This document shows positions 48,291 to 60,119 of a stretch of DNA of 64,000 bases, one piece after another. A program made the translations under genes and the position numbers. Below the pieces are notes generated by a model. That model saw only the letters and a program-made list of their open reading frames with translations, was not told the DNA's origin and did no database searches. Within the stretch, counting starts at the first letter, position 1, and every line of letters begins with the position of its first letter. Source of the stretch: Cryptomeria japonica (Eukaryota; Streptophyta; Pinopsida; Cupressales; Cupressaceae); NCBI RefSeq assembly GCF_030272615.1, contig NC_081408.1, forward strand, positions 65,296,546 to 65,360,545, read 5' to 3'.

Positions 48291-51200
48291 TGTGAGGCCC
48301 TACCCCGACCCATCCTAGCATTTCAGTGATTTTCACATTGGAACTATTATGGATGCTTTATTTTTATGTATTATGGATATAGAACTTTATATGATCCTAG
48401 GAATTTGATAACATTAATATATTGATGCTTCATTTCTATGCTTTGTGGATATAGAATTTTATATGATTCTAGAATAGGATAACATTCAGATGATGTATGT
48501 CATTATTTGATTTGCAGGACTTTATTAGGATGCTAGAAATATGATACATATCTTATGAATGGATTAAGTTTATGTGGAGTATGATAATTGCTTATGTGGA
48601 TTTTCTTTGATATATGGAAAATTGAATTGTATGATGTCAATTATATACAGAGTGATTGATGTGTATTCTTATATATGTGGTTTAATATTATATGAGACTA
48701 TTGGAAAGTACTAATATGTAATTGAGATGCGTAGAAAATTATCCATGTGACCATGGAAACATAATGGAGAATCAAGCCTAGACCTATGTACCATCATAAA
48801 ACCAAGGGTTGTCTACTCGGAGAGACAACACCCCGTATGTATCGTATTTTATTCGTAAATGTAAATGTTTGCATGTGTGTAAATTATATTTATTAAATTG
48901 TTTAAATCATTCAAGGGATAATTGCCATGTGTGTATTTGTGATGTGGAATTATTTTTGTAGCGTCACTTGACACATATGTTGTATGGTGTGTTGGCAATT
49001 GTCATGTCACCTTTTGAGGGATTTATTCTTTTACCAATTATATATTTCCAAATTATCCTTGAAGGTTCCAAGAGATCTAGGATAGTGAGCCATTAGGAGG
49101 GTCAACTCAGAGTTGACCCGTAGGTTAACTTTCAAAGGGTTAAACCAACTCCTAGAGTCATTTTTGGGGAATTTTTATTGGGCCTCATGGGGTACCTATG
49201 GGTGAAGGTCAAATTTGGCCATGTGTCCTCCCCCTAGGACTTGTTTTACCTTCCAAAAAAGTGGGTTTTCCTAGATCACCTAATTTCATCTTTAGGAGTT
49301 CCATCCTTGGGTAGATAACCTTCTTGGTATGTATCATTCCTCTTCCCCATTACATTCCACTTCTTGAGGTGCCTTAGTTAGGGAGTGTGTAAGACCTAGG
49401 GAAGACCAACCAATGGGAGCCTCTCACTCTATCCACAAGGTTGGAAAGATTCAGAGAAGCCTTCTTAGGCTACAGATTGAGACTTAGTGAGTTAATCACC
49501 CACTCTCCATCTTTGGAGATTTTGGCAATTTTGAAAAAAAAAAACCAGTTTTAGAATAGAATTTTTGGCTAAGTGTTGTAGAAAAGTTTTTTGGAATTGG
49601 GTTGCTCTTCTCCAAGCTATCCCTAGAAACCCCTGGTAGATTCAAGGTTGGTGCTTATTCCTACTTGTATGTTTGGAATTTTGTTGTAGGATTGCTTGAA
49701 TGTAAATGTTGCTTCCTTTGTATTCCCTTTGGGAAAAATATTATGTGATCTTTTTCTTATTTCTTTTCTTGTATGAATTTTCTTGTGTTTTGGGAGTATC
49801 CAAGGCCTTCTACCCTTAGGAGGGTAGAATGGTATTGGATGTGGAAGGATTTTGACAGCCTTAGAGTGAGAGGCTCTCATTATGAGAGTGATCTCAAGGG
49901 TTTGTGTATGTGACCCTTGCTGCATAGTATTGTTTATGCATTCGGGGGTCATAAGGGGAGAAAATATGGCATGTATGCCTTGGGGGTCATAAGGATGTTG
50001 GGTTAAGATGAAATTTTTTGGTGTTCTTGGTTGCCATGAGTTGGCTATGATCTATTATCTTGTAGATCTCCTCAAGGTATTTGGTCCAGTTCCACCCTTG
50101 TAAAACATCACATTATGTGATGAAGTTTCAGCCTTGGGATGAGAATGTGCATGTTTGAGTTTATCCCTTGCTTGTTTGTGTTTGCTTGAGTGTAACCCAT
50201 CTAGGACTTGGTTCTCCAAGCTCGGGGGTGGCATCTAGTAAGTCTAGGCTAGGAGGTGAGAACCCCATGGTCACAACCTTATGTTTTGAATGTAGGTTGC
50301 TTGGAATAGAAAGGTAGGAGTTGCTGATTTTACTCTAGGTGCAAAAAGAAAAAGAATGTAATATTGTATTTTGTTGAAAGGAAAAGAAGGGAAAGGAAGG
50401 ATTTTTTCTGTTGTAATGATATTGTAAATGATTTAGAAATCTGTATTATTGACTGAATTTTAAGATGTATTTTATTGATGTGTGGATCATTTAAAATGAA
50501 TAAAAAAGAGTGCATTTGGTTTACTTTGTTCTGTATAAATTGCAAGGGAAAGGAAATGTATTATGCTGTTGTCTTTTATTTAAATCTATCTCATATTGAA
50601 ATCTATCATCTATATATCTCTGTTATTTATATATCTCATATTGTATTTATTACTGTCATTTTTCCTATTTAAAAAAAAGCAGAAAAGCTAAAGTAGACAA
50701 ATGTAAATTTACCTCTTTCCTACAATTAACTATTAGAAGTTAAAATGAAAAGAAATGTTGTTAGATAAATTTGCTAGTTTAGAAATGTCTATTGTTATGC
50801 AATTTTTTTAAAAAGAAAATATATGCATACACAGACTTAGAAAAACCAAAAATCTGCAAATAGATTTATGACTATTTTAAAAAAAAAAAAGGGAAATAAA
50901 CTGGTTGATATATTTATCAAATTGTTAAAACTGATAAACATAATATTTTTAGAGTTGCATAATAAAAATCTATTTAATCTAACTAAATGAATATTGTATA
51001 CATGATAACTAGATCACATTTTTCATAAAGAAAGAGAAATTAATGTGTATATGTTTTATGCTATCACTATTTTGCTATCTCCTCCATGTAAAAAAAAAAT
51101 AGATAAAAAATCTGGCTCTGGAAATATATATATATATATATATATATACAATAGATATGTGTATATATATATAAATATATGTATATTTATATTAAATATA

Positions 51201-52712
51201 TTTTAAATAATAAAAAAACATAACAATTCAAAAAAAATTTGCTAAGAAATCTGGGCGAAAGCTTACCCCCACAGCCCCGCGAGCTTGCAGGGGTGGCTTA
51301 GGCCCCCTGCTGTGGCCAAAAGCCCATAGGAGCACCCGCAGCACCATTGCAGGCAACGACCCACAGGGGCGGCCTTGGTCGCCACTGCGGGCCGACACCT
51401 GCAAGGGCACTGTGGTGCCACTGCAGGTTGTGACCTGTAGGGGGGGCCTCGACTACCACTGTGGGCTAAGTCCCACAGGGGCACCCGTGGTATGACTACG
51501 AGTGGCCACCACAATAGATGCCACCACGCTCACCCCCCCTGCAGCTCTCTCTCATACCACCACCTACATAAAGACCTGCCTCCATTTCGGTCACCGCCTC
51601 ATGGCCACCAAACCCTGCAACCTACACAAAATACACACACACTCACAAAAAAAGAAAATACTAAACTCTAACCCAATTTTGGGTTAGGGTAAAAGCAAAG
51701 AGAAAAGGAAAGGAATTTTAGTTGATAAAAATGCAACCCTAAACGAATTTTGGGATAGGGTTAGCATTTAAATAATAAATATATATTAGAAATGCAACCC
51801 TAGCCCATATTCGGGTTAGTGTTAGCATATAAGAATAAAGAGAGTTTAGAATTTATAGTTTTTATTTATAACTTAATATTTAGTTGGTATAAATGGGTTA
51901 TTTTATAAAAAAAGAATATATATATAAAAGAGGTTAAGTTGAAACCATTTGATTTTATTTTTATTAATAAATGTTAATGATCACTTAAGTAAAAATTAGA
52001 CCCCTTTCACTTTTAGCTGAATTTTAAATTGGGGGATTAATTTTATATAGTTCTAATATCGCAATTATTGACGTAATTTTATCAAGGATTATTAATAAGG
52101 ATATTTCATAGATAATTTCTATATTTAATTAAATGTGGACGTCAAGTTAAATTTAATTTGGGGGAAATTTGTCAAAGAAAATTATTAAATAGTTTATACG
52201 AATTTTTAGCCTATGAGGCAAATTTTGGCCAAATTATTTAATAGTCAAAATTTGAAGGTTTAGGGGAAATTAAAATTGGCTATAGTATAAATTAGATTTA
52301 TTTGGCAAATAACATTATTGAATTAGAAACCTTATTGGTTAAATTTAAATAATGAATTTGCATGTGCCCAATTAACTAATTTTAAATTTAAGATAGCATT
52401 ATCATTGTTTTTGGCCTGGAATGTTTTAAATGCAATTGAGATATTTTAATATCCCTCAACTTTAATTAGCGACAATTTAATTAGGTTAATTAAATTAACT
52501 AATTAAATTGTGATGATCCTCTTAGGAAATAAGTAGTCTTCATTAATTAATATCTCTTTAATGAGTGAGTTAATTAATCCAATTTTAGTGAACAATTCTA
52601 TTAGTTAAGACAAAACTTAATTGATCTCAAATTAAATGCAATTATTTTATGAGTTTATGTTGTCAAAAAAAAAATTGTTGTTCTGTTTTTGCCCAAAAGT
52701 TTGGGCACGACA
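48291..52712 (+). mobile_element. Tekay LTR 3 (extended)
   Basis: 4422 bp, TGTGAGGCCC to GGGCACGACA, about 1.2 kb longer than LTRs 1 and 2. It lacks the inverted terminal copy; in its place it has more GC-rich minisatellite units and then about 1.1 kb of AT-rich sequence (about 51510-52648) not seen in the other two. It also lost roughly 80 bases near 50620 that LTRs 1 and 2 keep. No gene. Confidence 0.9.
51270..51510. repeat. GC-rich approximately 37-bp minisatellite in LTR 3
   Basis: About six diverged units, each roughly gacCCacAGGGGC...CCACTGCrGGC. LTRs 1 and 2 have about three such units before their inverted terminal copies. It is the only strongly GC-rich stretch in the window. Confidence 0.75.
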
Positions 52713-52717
52713 ATAAT
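52713..52717 (+). repeat. Target-site duplication ATAAT (right)
   Basis: Partner of 32038-32042. Confidence 0.88.
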
Positions 52718-54500
52718 CATCAATAATGGTAATCACTTTAAGATCTTTGATAAACAAACATAAACTGTCTTTACCAGTTAACTGAAATAAAACATGAATA
52801 TCACAAGAAAAACATACCACACATGAACACCATGTTTTTCACATGAAAACCCAAATAGTGAAAAACCACTGTGGGAATTTGTACCCACAAATATTTTGCA
52901 CTCTTTTGGAATGTGCCCTGTTTGGAGCCAAGCCCAGTTAGAATCTTACAATGATGCCCTGTTAGGAGAAGACCTTATTATGAGTCACCCGGTTAATGGA
53001 TTTACCTCAGCCCTCTTAGAAGCTTTGATATGTTAGGATCAACCTTGCAAGAGGATTTAGAACTCAGATATTGAGTCACCCTATTAGGAGATTTTACAAT
53101 GCGAGGCCTATTAGGACCTACCTGGTTAAGGGATTTTAGCTATTGTAATTGTTAGAGAACAACATTAAATGATATGTGTATAGCACTCTACTACTTTCTT
53201 GATTATATCCAATTAAATTCTAAGTCTGCATCTCTCTGATAGATCTTCTCACACACTGGTTTTGCTTCTCACACTTTTCAAAATCACCGACACATCAAAA
53301 CATCAACCTTGCTGACATAAATAACTTTTACAACTAGGTCAACATTTAAACCCTAAGACTTACTACATAGATCATAACATGTCTTTACAAATCATTACAT
53401 ATCATCATAGGAATCATTACAATCATCACAAATCACAAATCATACCACAGCCCTCTTAGAAGCTTTGATATGTTAGGATCAACCTTGCAAGAGGATTTAG
53501 AACTCAGATGTTGAGTCACCCTATTAGGAGATTTTACAATGCGAGGCCTATTAGGACCTACCTGGTTAAGGGATTTTAGCTATTGTAATTGTTAGAGAAC
53601 AACATTAAATGATATGTGTATAGAACTCTACTACTTGCTTGATTATATCCAATTAAATTCTATGTCCGCATCTCTTTGATAGATCTTCTCACACACTGGT
53701 TTTGCTTCTCACACTTTTCAAAATCACCGACACATCAAAACATCAACCTTGCTGACATAAATAACTTTTACAACTAGGTCAACATTTAAACCCTAAGACT
53801 TACTACATAGATCATAACACATCTTTACAAATCATTACATATCATCATAGGAATCATTACAAATCATCACAACAATTTGATCTAGTACAAAGTCAAACCC
53901 TTAGCACATTCTACTAAGGACTTTGGACACTCCCAAGAAATTCATTCTCCAAACGTGCCAAAACATATTTTAAACTCATCACATGGTTTGTGGTGCATTA
54001 TCATCAACACATGATCTTGATGTAGATCACCTCCAAACCAAAAATCATCATTGGTTAAGAGAATTCTTTACCGGTCCTTAAACCCTTCTTAAACCTTAGC
54101 AAAACTTCATCAAAAATTCAAAATATGCCATCCAATACTCATCATAGGAAGTTGTTTTGATTACATACTCAAATCCATCATTAAAGATTTTGTATCAAAC
54201 AATAAGTCACCAAACATTGCCAATCACCTGATTCCATCAAAACTTATCTTCTTTATCGGCTAAGGTCCTAATTCGCAGTCTTGCCATTGAACCTTGTAAA
54301 ACTATCAAAGTCTAACTCTGGTAGACCAAATCAATTAGCCAAAAGTCAATCACAAAAAAATAATTATTAAAATCATTAAACATCAGTTGAACCTGGTAGC
54401 CATCAATGACAATATAAATAACTTATGATGTCATCTTCCTTTACCGGTACAATCATCCACTATCATATCATCTTCATCAATTATGCAAAACATGCCAACA
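52718..54500 (-). mobile_element. 5' LTR of copia-2, outer part
   Basis: Resumes the copia-2 LTR after the Tekay insertion, aligning with 24845-26212. It ends TGCCAACA at 54500, followed by AGACA. It contains a 440-bp tandem duplication. Removing that, the two LTR parts sum to about 1.61 kb against 1.65 kb for the 3' LTR. Confidence 0.92.
53009..53870. repeat. 440-bp tandem duplication in copia-2 5' LTR
   Basis: AGCCCTCTTAGAAGC occurs at 53009 and 53449. The two copies differ at only about nine positions over some 420 bases, far fewer than separate the two copia-2 LTRs. The duplication is therefore much younger than the element. Confidence 0.93.
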
Positions 54501-54505
54501 AGACA

Positions 54506-55820
54506 AAGTGTATATTGAGCAAGTTGTGCAGAATTTCCCCAAGAAGGAGGTGGAGAAGACCAAAATTGTTAAAAAAGTAGCTAGTTACTATGACGTTGTG
54601 GTCATTAAGTTTTTCTATTAGAATTTTCTTAAGGTAATCAATAATTACCTTACTTTGGATGGTCGTTACACTAGGGTGTATGGTCATCACTTTGTTATAT
54701 TGGATCATTTCCTCCATGTTGTGAAGATGTCTTTTGCTTTCTATATCATGTCTGCTCTTAGGGTTTATTTTAGTGACCACTACAAGAACCCTTCCAAGTT
54801 TCCCATCTTGCATGAAGGCTTGTGGGTCCTTATTGATGCCCATTTTTGTGCTCTTCCTCCCCTTGATGATTATATCCACATTTTTTTTGAGAATGAAGAG
54901 ACTAGTGTGGGTGACTCTGACAATGAAGCTTCTAGGTTTGGGTCTGAAGGGAATTCCCCTCCCCTAAAAAATGCTAAAATTAAAATGCCCTCGAGTTCAA
55001 AACCTAAGGTAAGGAAGGGTATGAAAGGGAAAAAGAACATTGTTATGTCCTCCTCCTTTACTTTTGTTGATAATGGTTACCCCTCTTCTAGCAAGAAGGA
55101 AAAATATGTGAAGGACCTTGAATACCATAATGTCCCAGTCTCCTTCATCCAATAAGGAGATTGGTAATGTGGATGTGGTAGGTATTGAAGACCTTCATCC
55201 TAAAAGTATCAAGCTTAATGATAAGAGGGAGAATTATGATAATGTGTTGTGCATGGCTTGTGAACATGCTATTGACACTTTTATCATAGTCAAATGGTTG
55301 TTCCATAAACTAAAGGAGACAACGATCAACCTAAGAGCCCTAGGAAGCAAAATGGAAGTGATCCCTACCGGTTCTACTCAAGGTAATCAAAATAATGAGG
55401 GGAATTGGATTGAGGCTGAGAAGAAGTCAATTATAGACATAATCAAGAAGAACGGTTAAGGGGTTGATTAGATAAAGAAAAGGATGGAGGATCACATTAT
55501 CCATGTTGAGGAACGCTATAACAAGATCTAGGACACCCTCAAAACTATTATGGCAAGTAGTCACAAAATCATCAAATAGTTTGTGGTTGTTATGAATAAT
55601 ATGGTGAATAGTTTGGAGTAGTCGGATAGGGTTGTTGTCATTATTGGGGATGATGCCGAGGCATCTCGAGGTGAAGAAGGACCCTGGAAAAGGACCCATG
55701 GGAATATGAAGAAAAAGGTGGCTATTCAGAATATGGATTACAAAGCTATGAAGACTATTTTTGATACAATGAATGTCGTTGAGGCTGAGGTCACTGAGAC
55801 CCTCAAAAGCCATATGTAAC
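54506..55820 (+). pseudogene. Fossil coding frame, 3' part
   Basis: Continues the frame of 14320-14925 once both insertions and one copy of each target duplication are left out. It reads KVYIEQVVQNFPKKEVEKTK, then a TAG near 54619, then an open stretch to 55155 with LDGRYTRVYGHHFVILDHFLH (about 54652-54715), an acidic linker and a Lys/Ser-rich part. A second frame, 55118-55459, follows with coiled-coil-like sequence, then more decayed coding text to TAA at about 55819. No family recognised. The first part looks like a folded domain, the rest like a flexible tail. Confidence 0.55.
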
Positions 55821-56050
55821 TAGGTCTATGTTTTTTTTGGGTTGTTGGTTTTGTTTGTGTCTATGTTTGGTCTCCTTGTTGTCTTTTTGTGCCCGCTTGG
55901 GCTTTTTGTTGTCTCTTTGGATGATGTTTCTTATGCTTATCCATGTAGCCCATTTTGTTTTGGATGTTAATCTCTAATTCTATTACTCTTGGAATCATTT
56001 TGTAAAGGGATTAGGGGTCCCTTCAAAACCTATTTTTTCCTTAATCCAAA
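55821..56050 (+). other. T/G-rich tail after the fossil frame
   Basis: A run of GTTTTTTTTGGGTTG and GTCTTTTTGTGCC-type sequence, then AGGGGTCCCTTCAAAACC at about 56004-56021. This base bias resembles the 3' ends of some plant non-LTR elements, but no poly(A) tail follows, so the assignment is weak. Confidence 0.3.
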
Positions 56051-59000
56051 GCAATCTGATCTAAGAATATAAATCAAAAATAAGAGTTTAAGGAGTCAGG
56101 TTCACCAAAATATAATGTTGAAACATTTCTTAGGGTTTCCACCCAAGAGAGAGAAAACTCTTTAATTTTTCACTTGGTAAATTACATATAAAAGAGGAAG
56201 GGAATCCACTAGATTCAATCACAAGTTCAATATGGATTGAATACTAAATGGATTCAAATTAATTTTCATATTCCAATGATGTAAGTTGAAATGCTGAAAT
56301 TAGGTAAAATATTGAAAACTGAAGGTAAAACTAAGAAAACAATGAGCTATGAACACAATATTTTTGTATGCATATAGATCTGAGTAGTATATATAGATTC
56401 ATATATGATCCTTGTAAATGCTCCAAAAATGTTGGGATCAAGGAGGTGGCTACCTTGGTCCTCCTACTTTTTTGTATGTCAAAAAGTGTTGATTAATGTA
56501 TGTGAATAATGCTTATTTTGAAGACCGTTGCTTTGTACATGCTTCATACACATAGATAGATGAGAAAAAGGTTGGGAATAGGGGCTTGCCTTAGGTCAAA
56601 CCCTAGTTTTGGAATTAACCATGAAAAGATAATTGAAATGACTATAGGGAAAGATTTTCCTTTTGAGGGAGATGTCGAATTATGATTGAAAATTGAATGA
56701 TGGTACCTCCTTGTGAAGTTTTTCTTACCTCCACATAGAAATGGGGTTTGTGAAGTCTTCAACAAAGATGGCTAAATAAGGTCTTCTTCAATGCTTAAAT
56801 CTTGACTTTATTGTTGCTCCAAGGTTGTAGGAAGACTTAAAATGCTCAATTGATCTTTAATTCTTGAAATCATGTATGATTTATTCATTTCCAAATGTGT
56901 GTGAATTGTTGATAGATGTAAAATGAGAGGGGGAATTCTCTTTATATACTTTCCCCTAGGGAAAATCGACGTAACTTTATGACATGAGCTGACACAAAGA
57001 GGGGAATCGCATTCATGTTTTAAATGCTAAAATGTTTTTAAAATGGGGCCAATTTAGGGAGGACCAAGGTGCTAGTCATGGGTCCTAGTGATGACTAAGG
57101 TGCATAATGAGGGGAAAATGAAATTTTTTGGCATTTATGAGGTATATGAGCATAATCAGGTCTTAAAATAGGCCAAGGGGTCCAAACACTAAGGTGAAGG
57201 CTGAAATGCGGTTGAAATTGCAAAGGGTTGCAATTTTAGGATGCTAAACTAATATTCTTAAGAAATCACTAACAATTGCCAATTCCCTTGTTAAAGGTGA
57301 AGAGGTATGTGAATCCATCAAATTCAAAATGAGTAGGGGAGAGATATCCTTGAATGAGGAGTGATCATTAAGATCTTTTAAACCCTCCTCATAATGCCAA
57401 GGTGCATCATCTACTATTGGTGCTCTTCACTCTTCATCCTCTCTTACTGTCTCTAAAGCCAAAGTATAAGATTCTTTTTTTCTGGCATAGATTGAGAACC
57501 TTTCTTTTTTCTTTTCCCCATCAATCTCACTGATCTTATTCTATCCACTTTTGAACTTTGTATTGCAAAAAATTTCCCTTTGATCTTTGATCTTGAATTA
57601 TTTAAACTACCCAGAGGCCTACCTCTTCTTGGTTTGATTGGGATAACAAATTATGAGTCTACTTCATGAAAATCCACCTTCAAATTTTGAAATATCTTAG
57701 AAGTCAAGACTATTTCTTTGGAAAGGAATTTACCTAATTCGATTTTCAGATTTGAAATCTTTCTTTCAAGGTCTAAAAAATACCAACAATTATTAAGATA
57801 TAATTTTCAAATATCTTTCCGGCTTAGTTTTGTGGAGAATAAAAATGGGACCAAGTAACTAAGACCTAATCCCACTCTCATGTGCATACATTGGAATATA
57901 AAAGAGCCTAGGGAGATATCTCACTTTGAATACTTCTTGTAGGGAAGAGAGAGTCAAGGAATATATCTTAGGGTTTCTATTCCTTTGTTGTAATGAAGAG
58001 TAGATATGCAAAATATAATGCAACAATGAACTATGCTAGGAAATAGGAGATTAAGTACACATAAAATTAAAATGTAGGTTATGTCTAAACTAAAACTAAG
58101 ATACTGAAAGAAGCACTAGAAAATGGACCTAGTGGTGCACTTTCTGCCGAAATTTTATGTAGAGTAGGTAGGACCAGGGCATTGGGTGCCTTGGTCCCTA
58201 TTGTGACAGGAAGCTAAAACTTTGGATTTGGGGTCCTAGGGCCTAAAATGTCTACCACAAAATTTTGAAAAACCCTAGGGACCAAGGCACCACACCTTGG
58301 TCTATATAATATGAGATCAAATTCTAGCACTAAGACCATATATGTGTCTTTTGTTAGTCCCAAAAATCATGTGTCCATCGAATTCATGTACCTACACCTA
58401 CATCTTGAAAAACAGGTCTCTAGGTGGGTATATAAGGTTTTCCCCTACTCAAACCTCTTGTTTTGATGGTTTCCACCTCCACAAATAGTCGTTAATGTAC
58501 TAAAAAATGTGTGTGCAGGAATCTTGTGTGTATGCAAGATCCTAAATTAAAGTGATAAAGAATCTAGAGTTCTACCCTATGCTTTGGAGAGCAAACCCTA
58601 AATTCTTGTAAATGTAAATGCAATTTCTTCAAACCACAAATTAACTAAGATATATAAATCATTAATGTAAATTAAAAAAAAAGGATTATGCAAAGACATG
58701 AAAATAACCTGAAACCATACAAAACCCTAAGGGAGAGGTACAAGCCAATCAACAATCAATGATCTTATATTATTCTTCAATGTATTTAGAGCTCCTAATT
58801 GTTTTGAAAATTCTTGACGTAGAATTGATGAATGCTTGATTTTCTATTGTAGACTTCATATAACCCTCACCCTCACTTCACAAGAGTCTCCTTTAATTGC
58901 TAGATTGTGGATCCTTCAAATGAGGAAAGAAAGACTATATGTAGGAGACCCTAACTTGTTTTTGAATCATACGCCAACCTAGAAATAGTTATTTTTGCCA

Positions 59001-59565
59001 AGCTCTTAGATTTGAATATTAAAATAACACAAAAACATGCTCCCAAAGTCTAGGGAGAAAAACTTGAGACTAAGTACATAGCTACCTAGTCCGAACACAC
59101 GGTCCAACCAACTTTTCACCAAATTTTTAGGGAAGCAAAATATTGTGATTTTAGAGAAAATTCAAAGAGTATGTGGGAATTTATGACATTTAGATATGCA
59201 AAATTGGGCCTTGAAGGTTGAAATAGAACATAACTAGGGTATTTGAAGAAATGATTTATTGGGAGAATAAAATAGAAAGAGGCACACTTAATGTAAAAGG
59301 GCCCAATATTATGATGTGTAGAGAGATGAAAGAAGGCCTTAAATTTAATTAAATTAATTAATTACATGCTTAAGGAGGATTGAAATTCTAGATGCAAACA
59401 CACTAAGGTGGGTGCTAACCTAAGCGTGGAATTGTACAACCTAGTTAAGGGTGTACAATTTACGATGCCAAAATTTTTAATGAAACTTTTTCCCCTATTT
59501 TTAATAAGCCATATCCTAAATTCTGAGTTTTCTCTTTAAGAAATGAGTGCTTGACTTCCAGTGAT
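56051..59565. other. Unclassified AT-rich region
   Basis: No gene, LTR pair or RNA was identified in 3.5 kb. The words GGACCAAGG and CCTTGGTCC recur (about 56450, 57059, 58170, 58280, 58300), and TTAGGGTTTC occurs at about 56132 and 57965, so it may hold a heavily decayed repeat pair. Without alignment I cannot say more. Confidence 0.4.
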
Positions 59566-60119
59566 TGTTGGCTTGGTGATGATTTTTGTATTTGAGGACT
59601 TCATGTGTTGTATTTGATGGCACATCTATTTTGATTGTCATAGTTAAGATAAATTGGTATACTATTGAGTCATTGTATTGCTAACTGATATGAAGATGTC
59701 TAAACTAGTATATGTAGATAAGACAATCTTTTTGATCAGTTCCACAATTCCTAGTTTTGAGATGCAGTAGAGAGAGATAAGGAGGTGCATGGAGACAATC
59801 ACCCAGTATGAACTCAAGAGAATCGGTCTATGATTTTGAAGTGGTCAAAACTTAACTGGTATCGGTGTTCTAACTAGTTTCCCAGTTTGTGTGATGACTT
59901 ATCACTAGTTGTCATGTGTTACCATAAACCAACACATTGGCTATAATTTGTGTCATGTTAAGGAAGACTGTCTAGATTCATTGAACCTAGGAAATTGTGT
60001 CAAGATTCAAGAGATGATATGAAATCTAATATCTATAAATAGACATTGTGATGAGATTCTCGATATAGAATATACAAGCTATGATATGAGTTGGAGTTGA
60101 TGCGATTTTTTGAAGGTAT
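59566..60119 (+). mobile_element. Truncated LTR, left piece (candidate)
   Basis: Starts TGTTGGCTTGGTG and has a TATA box CTATAAATAG near 60033-60041. It then gives way at 60120 to the start of the copia-4 LTR, as if copia-4 had inserted into it. The rest should lie beyond the window. Identification rests on a TG start and TATA box only. Confidence 0.4.

Larger units (their letters stand above)
32043..52712 (+). mobile_element. Tekay/Del-like Ty3/gypsy compound: LTR-body-LTR-body-LTR
   Basis: Three direct LTRs (32043-35251, 40126-43391, 48291-52712) alternate with two internal regions, each with gag, protease, reverse transcriptase, RNase H, integrase and a chromodomain-like end. The outer boundaries carry one target duplication, ATAAT, and the host copia LTR is continuous across it, so the whole 20.7 kb behaves as one insertion. 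The primer site is tRNA-Met. Long LTRs plus chromodomain place it in the plant chromoviruses, most likely Tekay/Del. Unequal recombination between LTRs of one insertion is the simplest origin. Confidence 0.9.
24561..54500 (-). mobile_element. copia-2, whole element with nested insertions
   Basis: A minus-strand Ty1/copia element. LTRs start (plus strand) TGATAAACC and end TGCCAACA at 24561-26212 and at 31772-32042 plus 52718-54500. The perfect target duplication AGACA flanks it at 24556-24560 and 54501-54505. Its tRNA-Met primer site is at 31757-31770 and its polypurine tract at about 26213-26222. A Tekay compound element sits in its 5' LTR and a solo LTR in its pol. LTR halves differ by about 20 in the first 130 bases, so it is old. 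Confidence 0.92.

Noticed and set aside
54481-54879. 132-codon minus-strand frame
   Set aside because: Overlaps the better supported plus-strand fossil frame and crosses the copia-2 insertion boundary.
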